NCBI GenBank assembly: GCA_049999765.1
Contig: JBNGIQ010009002.1
Span: forward strand, 62,001-126,000
Reading direction: 5' to 3'
Length of the DNA stretch: 64,000 nt
Source: Phaeoceros laevis
Lineage: Eukaryota; Anthocerotophyta; Anthocerotopsida; Notothyladales
This document shows positions 1-12,242 of this stretch, piece by piece. The notes beneath the pieces are model-generated. The model saw only the letters and a list, made by a program, of their open reading frames with translations, did not search any database and was not told where the DNA came from. The translations under genes and the position numbers were made by a program. How positions within the stretch are numbered: the stretch's first letter is position 1; every line of letters begins with the position of its first letter.

Positions 1-780
1 GTCACGACCCAAACATGTAACAGGGGCTAGCCGAACTAGTTCGCAGTAGGAAGATTGAATTTCTTTACGCCACGTCAGCAGTAGCCGCATACCAGGGGTA
101 ACATCAAATATTTCTGACGTCCACATCCAGCAGAATAGTATCCAAGGATGGCAGACGGTAATAGTGGAAAAGCACCTGCCGGACTGGAGCACTAGATAGC
201 AAGGCCGGCAAACTACCAAAAGTTACTCGGCTGCCCATGGCCTCAGGGACCATGAAGATCCCCATTCTCCAGTGCCCGCACTCGACCTTTCCACCCACTG
301 CAGCCAATCCCAATCCACTGCTAAGCCGGATTCAGCTACAACATGCCTATCCCCGCAGCCACCACGATACCGACATCCGTCACCTGGCGCCCACACCAAT
401 CAGCATAAAACAAAGCGATATATTTTCAGTAACGTAAAATAGGTCAGCACTTAAGTTGAGAACAACACCCAAAGTCAGGGTTCACCCACACAAAATCAGC
501 AGATATCGACGGCCATTCGTTTGTACAATAGAGTGCTTACCTGGAGGCATGTATTCAAGTTTCTGCTCAACTTGCTGAGCTCATCCAAAGCTTCAGACAA
601 GTCTGCCTGCAAAAACAAGAAAGTGCTCAAGAAAATTTCGCGCCACACGCTACTATATTCTTATAAGCAGCTAAGGCGCCTCTGCCTTCTTCCAGCAATA
701 GAACGTCACTGGTTACCTTTAGGCAGCAGAAGATGGAAACTCGCGCCGACCAGATAGGTGGAGTCTCCGTTCGTCAATAA
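1..780. other. Intergenic / 3' flank, no gene seen
   Basis: I see no convincing coding region here. Only short open stretches without recognisable domains occur on either strand. The part nearest 780 is likely the 3' untranslated region of the leftward helicase gene. Confidence 0.5.
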
Positions 781-3700
781 TTATGCCTTTTTTTTGGACA
801 CTCGCCTTTTGGACTTTGCAAGACTTGCCCCATCCAGCTTGGCTTCGTTTCTCATCTTTTCCCACAGATGATCCAGCTTCTGCGAATGCAAACTTTGTAC
901 CCAAGACTGCAATTCAAGTTTCAAGAATTGAGGATCCATATCCCATGCAGCAGCAAGCAGCCCCCTCGAGCATACTGTACTAGAACCTGACCCCAGCTTG
1001 TAGATAAGCTCTCCAACACGCTTGTGAGCCATGGACTCTGGCTTGAAAATAATGGACGGATCAGCACTTAAGTATGGGCGAATCTCACTCATACAAGGCA
1101 GAACCTTTCCTTGGAGCAGAGCGGCTGCAAAGACTGCAATGCGCAGCCTACCACTCTTCATTGGAAAAGCATGCAGTGGAAGCTGCCACAAATGGGGACC
1201 GAAGCTTGGAGAAACCCAGCACATAATCTGGTCGGAGATGCTATCATACCATGGAGGCGGATCTGCAACAGGCTTTGAGAAAGTGCAAAGAGGACCAGCC
1301 TGAGACACCAACCACTCTCCCTGGATAGCTGTTACACCACACATGTATGGCCGTGAGGTATGGACTATGTCAGTATAAACAACATAATCTGGTGCCCCCT
1401 TGGAGACGCTTGAGGATGGATGGATGTACACAACCTCATCCTCCACCATGCAGGCTTGATACATACCGCCTTTCCTTGGCTTTCCCTCCTGCTGTACTCT
1501 AGCCCGCTCCTGCGGACCTAACTTGCGAGCTACCCTGTCTGCCCATCCAGTACAAATAGCTTTGCACAACAGCCCTTCGAGTTTGAGATCCAACGTGAGT
1601 ACTGGTTGCTGCCAGCAAATTTCGCTCCCAGCTAGACAATCAACTACCTCTTGCTCTACTCCTGTCTCTGGACTGAAGTGAATTACCAGACGTACCAATT
1701 GCTGCCTCAGCTTGGACATCTCAAGCATATTCCTTTCGTGCAAAAAATGGGCCCTGCAAAATCCCTCAGCGTCATCACACTTCTCATAAGCATGTAGAGC
1801 TTTTACTGTACAAAGAGCATCACTTTGGCCATTCCAAAACTTCGCATGAGCTGCATTCACAGCAGAACGTCGCAATTTCCTTTCCGCTTTCTCCTGAGCA
1901 TCTCGTTGTGCTTTAGCATCTGCATCTCCTGCATTAGCTGGTGAAGTCCCAGATTCTTCACCGTTGTTGACAACCTCATCACCATGCAAACTCAAATGAT
2001 CTGATCCAAATGCTAGAAAGCCATCTTTCAACAGAGGGCTTTCAAGACTCAAGGCAGCAACAACTGCAACTGCACAAGATAGGAATAGACTTGCAGTAGA
2101 CGTTTGCCCAGATTGCTGCAGACTTTGAGCTGCTTCAAGTGCAGCAAGAAGCATACGGGAGTGGCGCGGACTAACAGGGTACACCGCCATGGCCCTACCC
2201 ATAGGTGTCAAAGACCCGGTGCTTTGATCTAGTGCTGATAAAGCTTTGAGGCATCGTTCTGCTTCTACCAAAGACATGCGCTCTGGAGGGCTGGGAAATG
2301 GGAAGTTAAGGACCTGCAGCACACACCAACTACTGTTCAGCTGCAAAACCCATAAAATCACCAGGGACAAAAACAAATCGCTGGTTGTATGCATAAGGAA
2401 ATGCAGCAAGACTACCAATGCCAACACTGCATGAACTCAAAGAAGTCATGGGCACACAATTAGCTTAATTATCTCAATTTTTTGGTAGTACGGAACCTTA
2501 TCAATGCCCATGTGCTTCATGAGGAGGACCACGCCCTCAATTGGTGCTTTGGTAATTTCCGGAGGAGAGAACTGAGGGAAAGTATCATTGAAGTGAGCAG
2601 ATGAATACAGCCGGTAGCAATGTCCAGGCCCTGTTCGTCCAGCTCGGCCTGCTCGCTGATCTGCTGATGCTTTGCTGATCCACTGGACCTCATACTTGGA
2701 GATGCCACTTGATCGATCAAAGTCTTTTGCCTTTGCACGGCCACTATCCACAACATATCGTATCCCTGGAATTGTTATAGATGTCTCTGCAACATTTGTT
2801 GCAACAACCACAAGACGCATGCCCTTTGGTACAGCTGAGAAGACACGCAGCTGAGCAACAGCAGGCAGCATAGCGTACAAAGGCAACACATAAAGTGGCC
2901 CAGGTTCCATCAACTCCTTGGCATTGTCTGTAGAGACCGAAGCTGTTCCATTCCTGCTGTCGAGACCATTTGATACTGGTGGCACTGCATCCTTGTCAAC
3001 TTGTGTCAACTTGTCAAGACCAGAAAGCAATGTGCTGTTCAAGATGAAACAGGGGCTGGCCTCATCATCATCATCGCTATCATCGCCATCAATATCAGAG
3101 ACTTCGGAATACTTGCCATCATCTGATAGGTGCTCTGCTCTTAGCTCTGACGTTTCCAACCTATCTTTAGCATCAGCATCATCCTCAAAATGATCCAGGG
3201 CACCGTGAAATCTTTCACCCTCCCCATCAACTGCTTTGCTTATTGCCTCCAGCTCCAAGTCATTAATCTGTGGCTCACTACTAGGACAGTCATTGGAGGC
3301 CGCACCATCAGTCTCTCGATCTACTGGTCCAGATGAGGCTTCAAGCTTCCTTCTACGATTCCGTCTAAAAGACTTTCTCAGCCTGCTACACAGAGACTCG
3401 ACTTCCCTCTGACCTGTCAGAAACACCAGAATGCCTCCTGCCGGTAGTTTTTTGTGAATTGCAGCAACTTTTCTGAAAGCTCGCTCTTCATAGTCTCTAA
3501 GCTCTGTTTTTTTACTGAAATGCACAGTGACAGGGTACTGCCTTGCTGGCACCTGTATCACAGGGGGAGGAATCTTGAACAGTAACTTGTTACCAACGAA
3601 GTCCTCCACTCGCAGAGTTGCACTCATGATTACCAGCTTCAAAGGGGCAACCGCAGGTTCAGCACTCGAGCCTCCATTCTCTCCTTGACATGCGACTTGT

Positions 3701-4871
3701 TGGTCATACATACCCTGCCGAACATGAGTCAACTCAATTCATATCCTGAAGAAAGTTCAAACATGCAAGTGGCAAGATGTTGATGTCTGTCTGGACAATG
3801 AACGACGTGCCCCAAAACACTCAATCTGGGATCGCAGAGAAAGGCCATTTTTCTTATATGCACATCAACAAGTGCATGCACATCATTGCGACCCAAAGGT
3901 CACATTATGCATCACAGCTTAGTTTGAAAGTGCAACACCTTCAGGCACACGTACCTTCACCAACCATACACAAACTTAAAATACAAAACTCAACAAATGC
4001 CCACCTGCCTTAATATCACAACTCGAGACAGCATGCCGATGAGGATGTCAGTGTTCAGGCTCCGTTCGTGGGCTTCGTCCAGTACTATGACAGAATACTT
4101 CCTTAGCAGAAAGTCCGCCTGCGCACAAGCTAAAAATGTTGAAGAATTGCTCTTCACCGAGGAACTGTCACGGTGTAGCATCCCCAAGCCTAGGAAAACA
4201 CTGTACCTGAACTTCTCGAAGCAGAATACCATCAGTCATGAACTTGATGGCACTGTTTTCCCCAATCTTTCGATCATGCCGAACCTGGAAACCAACTTCC
4301 CGCCCTAAACTTCGGTTCAATTCATACGCAACTCGCTTTGCTGTGGACATGACTGCTACACGCCGGGGCTGAGTTACCCCGATGATACCCTCCCGGCCTT
4401 CGCACTTCTTGGACCCAAACCCAGCCTCGAACAGGAACTGCACTCTCCACGATTCAAACTCCGAACAAAGCTGAAAACTGTCAAAAAGTTTGGATGCATA
4501 GAAATGCTAGAGAAGCCCATACCTGAGGGATCTGGGTGGTTTTTCCGCACCCAGTCTCACCGCAGACAATCACAACAGCATTCTCGTTGATTGCTTCCAT
4601 GATCTCCTGCTCCATCATCACTATTGGCAAGTTGGTCCGCCCTTTCTCCACGTCCCTGGGCCTGGTGACGTGAACCACAAATTTCTTCTTCAGCGGAGGC
4701 GTCTCCGCATCCTGCACAACAGCCACCAGGTTCACACAAGTTCAGCACAGCCGGAAATTTGAAGAAAAGAGGCCCGCAAAAGTACAACCCAGCCAAAGCA
4801 ACAACCTGCAACTGAGCCGGAACCGGACGTTTCCTAGTCTTCTTCCTCTTCTTCTCCAACTCCTCAGCCAT
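781..4871 (-). CDS. DEAH-box ATP-dependent RNA helicase, DHX37/Dhr1-like
   Basis: Exons complement(4806-4871, 4523-4711, 4207-4437, 4005-4118, 2497-3714, 781-2313) are all phase 0 and give about 1116 aa. Walker A GETGCGKT lies near residues 73-80, DEAHERS near 176, motif III SAT near 231, and the QRAGRAGR motif VI follows. The C-terminal winged-helix/ratchet and OB-fold part follows in the last exon, where NFPFPSPPE marks its start. This architecture, together with the acidic Asp/Glu/Ser-rich insert between the two RecA lobes (exon 5), fits DHX37/Dhr1 (Arabidopsis FAS4-like). That family releases U3 snoRNA from pre-ribosomes in the nucleolus. The start ATG at 4871 is followed by a basic KKRKKTRKR stretch, a likely nucleolar signal. 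The N-terminal extension is shorter than in characterised relatives, so an upstream exon could be missing. Family assignment is inferred from motif order and length. Confidence 0.9.
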
Positions 4872-5591
4872 GGTGCTCAGCAACAGTCTCAGACACACAT
4901 CACCGTGGCTTCTTCCTGTGGCGCCTTCACATGGAAACTTAATCCCTAAACCCTGTTGTCAAGCGACTCAAGCCGTCACACGGGAGTGCCGAGATTATGG
5001 CTCCCGGGCTCACGTCTTTGGTACCGGTCACACCAGGGAGGATCCAAGTTACACAGTTCCACTTATATAGAAGCTGCTTCACAGAAAAGGATGGCCACAC
5101 TCTGTCATTAAGAACTTGCAGGCCTATCTGCTGTCCTGACTGTAACCGAGACCAACCGTCCTTCCTGCAGAACAGGAGCACACCAATCCTGTCGCATGGT
5201 GGCCGGCCGGGCTCCGCGCGCAACTCGCCGCCAGACTGTATGTAGCAGTGTAGCCTGACGACTCTCGCTGAGGGCCGCAAACTCGCGCAAGACTGCCAAA
5301 CTGAAAACGATGAACGCGTAGTGATCAATCCACTTCACCAACTGCATTGTCGGCCGGCATCAACACTAGCGACTCCTGACATTGGTCCGGTGGACAGAAG
5401 GGCCACGACAGTGTTTGGCAGCCTACAACAGTCCGCCATTCCCACCGGACTCTGACCGCTCCTCCTGCGAGCAGGGAGCTTACAAGTCACCAATGGCTCA
5501 TCATGAACCCGATTCAAAGCAGCTGTGCACCACAATTGCCAAGTGCAAGCAACCAGCAGTCTCCACTTGTTGCTACACCTGAGGGACGCCA
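4872..5591. promoter_or_regulatory. Shared upstream region of helicase (-) and methylesterase (+)
   Basis: About 720 bp separate the two divergent start codons. No coding region is evident, and it must hold both promoters. I could not identify specific elements. Confidence 0.4.
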
Positions 5592-7009
5592 ATGGCAGCA
5601 CAATCGTCCAAGCAGCATTTCGTACTGGTGCACGGCGCAGGACACGGCGCCTGGTGCTGGTACAGAATCGTGGACTTGCTGGAACAAGCTGGGCATAGGG
5701 CATCGGCAGTGGACCTGGCGAGCGCCGGCACCGACAGCACCGACCCCGACACGGTCACTGGTGTGCACCAGATGGCGGCACCGCTCATCTCCTTCTTCCA
5801 GGCCCTCCCGGAGTCCGAGAAGGTGAGAGACAATTCCGCACAGCGCTCCTGTTCCATCGGCTTCTGTGTCCACTGGAGGTGAGAGAAGTTACCGTGAGGT
5901 GGAGCCCTGCAGGTAATCTTGGTGGTGCACAGCCTAGGCGGCCTGATCGGCACAGCTGTGATGGAGCTCTTCCCCCGCAAGATTGCTGTGGCCGTCTTCC
6001 TGGCCGCCATGATGTTCCCAGACTCCGGGGACCAGAAACACGGGCCGCGCCTCAAGGTGCTTGCAAACCATCTCTACTCGCAACAATTGAGATTCTTCCA
6101 GAATAGAACCTGGCGTCTCATCCTGCAAAACAAAACTGGTCTTTCTTGTGGCAGCGGTTCTTCGCCGAGGCCTTCAAGGGCTTCCAAGGAGCTCTGGACT
6201 ACAACTTCGNNNNNNNNNNNNNNNNNNNNNNNNNNNNNNNNNNNNNNNNNNNNNNNNNNNNNNNNNNNNNNNNNNNNNNNNNNNNNNNNNNNNNNNNNNN
6301 NNNNNNNNNNNNNNNNNNNNNNNNNNNNNNNNNNNNNNNNNNNNNNNNNNNNNNNNNNNNNNNNNNNNNNNNNNNNNNNNNNNNNNNNNNNNNNNNNNNN
6401 NNNNNNNNNNNNNNNNNNNNNNNNNNNNNNNNNNNNNNNNNNNNNNNNNNNNNNNNNNNNNNNNNNNNNNNNNNNNNNNNNNNNNNNNNNNNNNNNNNNN
6501 NNNNNNNNNNNNNNNNNNNNNNNNNNNNNNNNNNNNNNNNNNNNNNNNNNNNNNNNNNNNNNNNNNNNNNNNNNNNNNNNNNNNNNNNNNNNNNNNNNNN
6601 NNNNNNNNNCAAACGCATCGTTCTTACCATTAGGACCTCGAAGTTGTGCTGATTTGGACCAATTGCAATTGCGCGTGCACGTTCACATTTTGAGAAAGAG
6701 CAGGATCGGGCCCTGGCAAGGATGTGCCTCAAGAGGCTGCCCCTGTGGAGCGAGGGGGAGTACTTCGCGCCGCGGACTGCACAAGGGTATGGCAGCGTGC
6801 AAAGGGTGTTCATCGGGTGCGAGCAGGACAATGTAATCACCCCCGAGTGGGTGGACGCAATGTGCCAGGCGCTTCCACCCACGCACCGTGTTTCCATTTA
6901 TGCCGACCACAGTCCGTTCTTCTCTGCCCCTAAACTCCTCCACACCGTCCTCCTAGAGATCGCAGCAGCTCAAACAAACTCCTCATTCACACGAACTCTA
7001 TTCGTGTAG
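5592..7009 (+). CDS. Alpha/beta-hydrolase, MES/SABP2-type methylesterase (gap inside)
   Basis: Exons 5592-5822, 5913-6056 and 6155-6209 run into the N block, and the last exon after it is about 6704-7009. The start HFVLVHGAGHGAWCWY (oxyanion-hole HGxxHGAW) and the nucleophile motif HSLGG (Ser at about residue 84) are typical of plant methylesterases. These hydrolyse methyl salicylate, methyl jasmonate or methyl-IAA in the cytosol. The last exon carries GYGSVQRVFIGCEQD with the acid residue and ADHSPF with the catalytic His, followed by a stop. The middle of the protein (lid domain) is hidden by 400 Ns. A poly(A)-signal-like AATAAA lies at about 7016. The substrate cannot be deduced. Confidence 0.85.
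6210..6609. other. Assembly gap (400 N)
   Basis: A run of N inside the methylesterase gene hides the central coding region and probably one intron. Confidence 0.99.
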
Positions 7010-7050
7010 CAGAGAAATAAATATTTTATCTTGTACTGCACTAGTGTGTA

Positions 7051-7122
7051 GCGTTTGTAGTCCAACGGTTAGGATAATTGCCTTCCAAGCAATAGATCCG
7101 GGTTCGACTCCCGGCAGACGCA
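7051..7122 (+). tRNA. tRNA-Gly (anticodon UCC)
   Basis: A 72-nt cloverleaf with acceptor stem GCGTTTG/CAGACGC (one U-G pair) and discriminator A. The anticodon stem ATTGC/GCAAT encloses loop CTTCCAA, giving anticodon TCC. The T-arm has CCGGGTTCGACTCCCGG with the B-box GGTTCGACTCC. The A-box is TAGTCCAACGG. There is no intron and no encoded CCA. It begins about 40 bp downstream of the methylesterase stop codon, in the same orientation. Confidence 0.95.
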
Positions 7123-7155
7123 TATGACAGTGTTGAGCAAATTCTTTTTTCCTAT

Positions 7156-8734
7156 TTAAGAAAGCAGAGCCCGAATGTTGGTAGGACTGATGACTCGGGG
7201 CACGCCGCTGAAAATGGCATGTCCGAGAAGTAGATTGACAGCCTGGGTTGGATGGAAAGGGTCCCAGAAGATGTAGTCGGAGCGGTTAGCACACACTGTG
7301 GCTCCCAGGAAAAAAGCGCATGGAATGAATCCATTGAAGGGCCCAGCCCCGCAGCACCCCGTGTTGGTCACGCTGAACCCTGTGGAAGACATAGTGATCA
7401 GACAATCAGGAAAGTAAACAGGCGGAGAACAGTTGTCCTGAACAGTGATCAATTCATTCATGCACTTCAATCGAGTCAGTTGAGACGAGAAACTCGCCTG
7501 CAGCTGTTACCTGAAGGTGCGGGGTTGTTGATGAGGTTGAGGAGGAAGTCGTAGACGTTGGCGTAGAGGAAGGTGGAGCCCGACAGCTGGGACGTCAAGT
7601 CCCTGAGCAGTGCCTGCAGAGCGGTGTTGAAGTTGACGGCCAGCTGATTGATGGAGGCGATGCAGGTGCCGTTGGAGTTGTTTTGGAACAGTTGAGACGG
7701 TATGCAGCCAATAGGGCCCACTGCTGCCACCACGAACTGGCGGCCTCCCAAGTTGTACAGTGTCTGCAGCAAAACTTGAAAGCGCATTCATGATCATCGA
7801 TATCATAGCTAGAGGACTTGCAATTGCAGATTGTTGTGAACTTCAAGAATGAGAGGCAAGTATTTAAGTGTGTCACAGTGAGCTGGCGCCTGAGATTTGA
7901 GATGAGAAGGTTCTGGTAGGTCTGCGCTGGGAGGACTCTTCTGGGACTCAGTGGGAGCAGGTAGTTGTTGATGTAGTCGTTGCTGCCGATGACGATGGAG
8001 AAGAGGGAGTCGGCAAGAAGCTCTCGCACAGCTGCCGAGCTCCCCAGTTGCGTCTGCAGACTGGAGACGGTTTTCTGGAAGTAGGACACCTGGGTGTCCA
8101 TTGCAAGGTTGTAAACCTGCAGCAGCAACAGCAGCCCTGGGCTACCATTATGACGAGTTCATGTATTCTCACCAAGAACACCAGACGAGATGTGAAGAAG
8201 AAGAAGAAGTTTGTGACGTACGTAGTTTCCGCCAGTGTCATTTAGAATGCCTGCTGCAGCTGATGCATAGTTCACTCCTTGAAGAATTCCGGGACCTCCT
8301 GAAACAATGTCGGACTGCAGGTACGGTGGAGTGCTGTTGGCGAAGCCTACAAGCGTAGCTGCATCTTGCAACATAGGAGTCAAAGCACGTCTTCTTTCAA
8401 GAGCAGCAACACTGAATCCAGATGCGTAGATATGGTGTCATTCGTGGTGAACATGTATGAATTCAAGGGTGAATGGGACAAGCAACTTACAGAGTACATC
8501 GAGAACTGTGACGCCATTGCAGAATCTGCCTGTAGGACCAGCAGGGTAGTCGATGCCGTTGTATGGGAAGTTGGACTTGGCAAAGGTGGGCAGGTTGTTG
8601 TTGTTCCCCACGTCTACCAAGGAGTCGCCGAAAATCCACATGGCTCGACTCAAGGGAGCTGCTCTAGTACTAACACCCATCGTCGTCATGGTTATGCATA
8701 GGATGATCACGAGCTTTAGGGGGATGGACACCAT
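7156..8734 (-). CDS. GDSL esterase/lipase, secreted
   Basis: Exons complement(8491-8734, 8222-8358, 7877-8116, 7511-7763, 7156-7379) give about 365 aa, the usual plant GDSL length. The N-terminus is a hydrophobic signal peptide, so the protein is probably extracellular. Block I FGDSLVDVGNNN carries the nucleophile Ser (about residue 38). Block III GSNDYINNY provides the GxND oxyanion Asn. Block V DPFHPTQA provides the catalytic Asp and His. The family acts on cutin, waxes or other acyl esters; the substrate here is unknown. The 5' boundary of exon 2 is ambiguous between two nearby AG sites, and an upstream in-frame ATG at 8815 is possible. Confidence 0.92.
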
Positions 8735-9737
8735 GGCCAGAGGTGGGTTCCAGCGCAGAACTCTTAGCAATTTGATCAGTGAATGCAGCAGCCAACTGAG
8801 TACATGAGCTTGCAAAACTGTGAGTTCATCTGCCGATGATCTTTGAGCCTGCAGAAGAGCTGTTGGTAGTTTGTACAGGCCTGCTGGGATGCATGAAGCT
8901 GCATGAACTAGTACTCTTTATGGTATCATGGGGCTAGCTGAAAGTGATCAGCACGAAAAACCGGTCCGAGCTCGGACGTGGGGTACCATGCGCTAATTTT
9001 TTGTTTACAAAATTCCTGAGGGGGTGGGGGGGGGCGGGAATTCTTTCCAGCAATGTGAAGGACAGCGGAGCTTTCCTACAATCCTATCTGGCAGCATGCT
9101 TGTAAGCAGGTGAGAGGGTATACAGAGTGATGCAAAAGGCAACTTTTCTCACATGCTTGTGGCACAAATATAGGAATGGGAAGTATCTGCTTATTACCTG
9201 GATGGATGGTAGGCATTTCCGGAGTGGAACACCTTTCTGGTTGAGTGGAAATGTTTAGTTCAACGGGGGGAACTGCACACATGTACACCTAAGTCCCGTA
9301 TGCGCAACGCAACTTACCCACCCGGAATCACACAAGTGCCAGTGACAGCTTGGTTTACCCAAGGATATGACTTACATAAGTTTGGACAGCACGGCTTCTT
9401 GTTCTTAACTCCAGAAGAGATCTCGGTCGCTCAAATGTGTGGGTTTAGGAACAGGTTTGACGACAGTCATTTGCAGGTGTGTACAGTATGATATAGTAGC
9501 TTGGGATCCTGATAGGCGAGTAGCTTATTCCTTCTGCAGGGTGGTGATGGCCAAGTGACGAATTCATTCAAGTTTGCAGCCATGCCTAGAGTAAACTAGA
9601 TGATTACTCATTCGTTCCCGGAAGAAGCTGTCAGCAGGTCTCGCTTGTGGAACAAACCCCTGGAAGTTGAAGGTGGTATCCCCTCAGATAGAAGGAACGC
9701 TCTCCTGCTGTAGAGCTTGCTTTCTAAATGTCGTCCA
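8735..9737. other. Intergenic, no gene seen
   Basis: This holds the GDSL lipase promoter and the 3' flank of the first ZZ gene. It contains a short G-rich run near 9018-9036. Short ORFs show no recognisable domain. Confidence 0.45.
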
Positions 9738-11581
9738 TCAGTCTGAGTCACTACCACCACCGCCGCCGCCCCCACTCTCGCCTCCACCACCACTGCTGCT
9801 ATCTTTGCCAGAAAAGAGATTGCGGAAACCCTTGACGAACTGCTGACCCATGCCCTTGCCAGCGCTGGTGGCCAGTTGCTGTCCTAAATCTGGCTGCTGC
9901 AGCTGTGGCAACGCCTGACCCATTTGCCCGGGCTGACCCATTTGCGCGAGCTGCTGCTGCTGAAACGGTTGTTTTAACATGGCCTGCTGCGGGGGTTGAC
10001 CCGATGCCCAAGGCTGCTGTTGCTGGTAGGGTGCCAAAGACGGGGGCGGTTGGGCCATTGCTCTAACCTTGTGCTGCATCCAGAACTGCGGGGGCGGGGG
10101 CGGGGGCTGGGACTGCGGTTGAAAGGCTCCTGGTCCTAGTTGAGCAGGGGGTATGGCGGGGTTGAAGCCTGCAGGAGAAATGCGGCCGCCAGCTGACCCG
10201 GGACGCTGCCCTGCCAAGGTCCCTGCCGAGGGCGCAGCTGCCGGACCGCTGGCGCTGGCTATACTGGAATTGGCCTGCCGTGGGGGCTCCACTCGAGTGT
10301 ACAACTCTTGCTCTTCGGCTTGGAGGATGAGGAAGCACATGAGGCAGAGAGTGCTGCTGCGGTTCCTGCCATCCATCACACCACACGGTTTAGACAGACA
10401 ATTAGGTTGAACACATTTTCCGGCGGTGATCACTCTTGGCAAGGTCTAGTCTAGAACTCAAAACCTGTCTGGAAGGTAAGGCAAGAGCAAGGAGAATATG
10501 TACGCACGTGCTGCTCATGTATGCTGGCCCGCAGATGGGAGTGGCACCGCAGCTGTTGCAGCAAAACAGCAAGACATGGACCGCGGATCGCGAGTCCGGG
10601 CGCTCGATTCTTCGAAACTGTGAGACGCTAATTCTCCCGTTCACAAGCTGGTGGTCGAAACATAGCAAGCAGATATCGTACTGGAAATTCCTGCCAACAT
10701 TGAAGTATTGGCCAAGCTGAGAAGGCAGGAAAACAGCACGAGATGTGACCTAAAGTGGTTCACAATGTTCACACTCAGAGTGCACATCTCTCCATAGCCA
10801 AGAAAACAAATGCAGCAGCATGTGGCAGCCATGGACGGATGTTGAAAACAAACTCACTGGATTGAGGAGTAGCGAGGTCCGCAGATCGGTGAAACTTGGC
10901 ACTCCTTGCAGTGCACACCGAAGTGGTACACAGGTTGGTAATGCCTTTTGCGGCCGGAGCTTGTGATGCTCTGGTCCAGCAACTCAAACGAGGTCCCTGG
11001 TTCTGCATTCGGATTGCTGAGACTGGTGGCCTCCACAAAGCACATGGCGCAAAGGTCGTAGCCAGCATGCCTGCGCCGTGCAACCATCTCCGCCACTTCA
11101 GTACCAAAAACAGTGACATCAATCCACTTCTGTGAACACCTCCTGAGACCTAGCCTGTCTGCGCTGAAGGCCGAAGATCTTACACTTTGTGGCGGTAGCG
11201 GGGGCCCTCAATGGGAGCGGCTCCGCATCCCTGGCACTCGATGTAATGGATTTGGAACGGCCGAGTGTTGTCCGCCCTCTCGATCTTCAGGAACCCTTGC
11301 TGCTCCAGAGGAGGCTGTCGGAAATAGCATTCGCCGCAGAAATCGATGTCTGCACGCCTGCAACAGTCCACAAACATGTCAACCTTGGATCAGGCCTAGC
11401 CCGTCTAGAACTAGTCTACATCCAACCCCTAGCTTTCGTCCCTCCCAGCTGCCGCTGGCAGCAGCAAGTCTACATACCGCTGGCTGCAGTAGCGGTAGCC
11501 TTTGATGGGAATTCTGCCGCATCCGTCACAGTTGATGCCCGTGTGGATGTAGGGGTGCCCGATGCTGTGAGCAATCGTCAT
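9738..11581 (-). CDS. Four-ZZ-like zinc-finger protein, copy A
   Basis: Exons complement(11478-11581, 11184-11357, 10858-11070, 10508-10690, 9738-10365) give about 433 aa, and every intron is in phase 2. Four units each have CxxC followed by a [IP]xGxRY-like loop, then, after the intron, a D[FLI]CxxC half. Examples are GINCDGCGRIPIKGYRYC with DFCGEC, IECQGC with YDLCAMC, VHCKEC with YDICLLC, and FCCNSC with TLCLMC. This is the ZZ-type fold, known from NBR1, CBP/p300 and dystrophin as a protein or N-degron binding module. Only unit 1 keeps a Cys after RY, so units 2-4 probably lack one zinc site. The C-terminus is Pro/Gln/Gly-rich and ends in an Ser/Gly/Asp-rich tail. No PB1 or NBR1 four-tryptophan domain is visible. 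The start matches the MxIAxSIGHPYIH start of copy B. Function unknown. Confidence 0.85.
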
Positions 11582-12242
11582 GCCGCCACCTCCACGGTTG
11601 CTGCAACCACGCAATGCCTCACCTCCTAGTCCCTGACTTGACGGCGCCTGCTGCCTTCAGCGCTGCTGCTTCCGGTTCCCACCGGAGGAGCAAACTCGTC
11701 CACATCAACAACATCCTTCGCAGCAGGAACTCTTCCACTGTGAGGATCTTACAGATCACCACCAGCTGGATGTGCGGAATTTGCCTGCCTCCTTCCTCAA
11801 GTCAGCGGGGCTGCCAGTAGTCTAGTCAATTGAAAAACGTTTGAACTTGTGCGCAGATGTCAGGCAGTAGAGTACAGGTCTTTTGGCGTGTATCGGTGCT
11901 TCCAACGTCTCTCGTCTCGTTCTGGCATACCAAGTCAACTCAAGTGACTCAAGTCGTTTACTCGTCCGTCGCCCCTTTCTACCCCCGGGCACGGCGGCAC
12001 CTAATCCAACGTCTTGCTTTGTTCGGTAAGTACCTTGCGTTTCCAACTGTCAGATTGTAGAGGACTCAATGTTCATGAAACATTTGCACACAAGAGTGAA
12101 GGTAGAACGTGTTAAGCTGCGAATCACCCCCCATTTATGTCACGGTTTGCATCGGACAGCGTATAGAAACACAAGAACTTTTCACAAAGTCTATGTTCTA
12201 TAAATCTATTTTCACCACCTCAAACTATTTCTACCTCTTTAA
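11582..12242. other. Spacer between the two ZZ paralogues
   Basis: About 660 bp between tandem genes on the same strand. No coding signal is recognised. It should contain the promoter of copy A and the 3' end of copy B. Confidence 0.5.

Noticed and set aside
5335-6055. Several minus-strand ORFs opposite the methylesterase
   Set aside because: Composition is random, they overlap a well-supported exon series on the plus strand, and no family was recognised.
6199-6897. ORFs running through N blocks (also 20006-20581)
   Set aside because: They are open only because ambiguous bases contain no stops.
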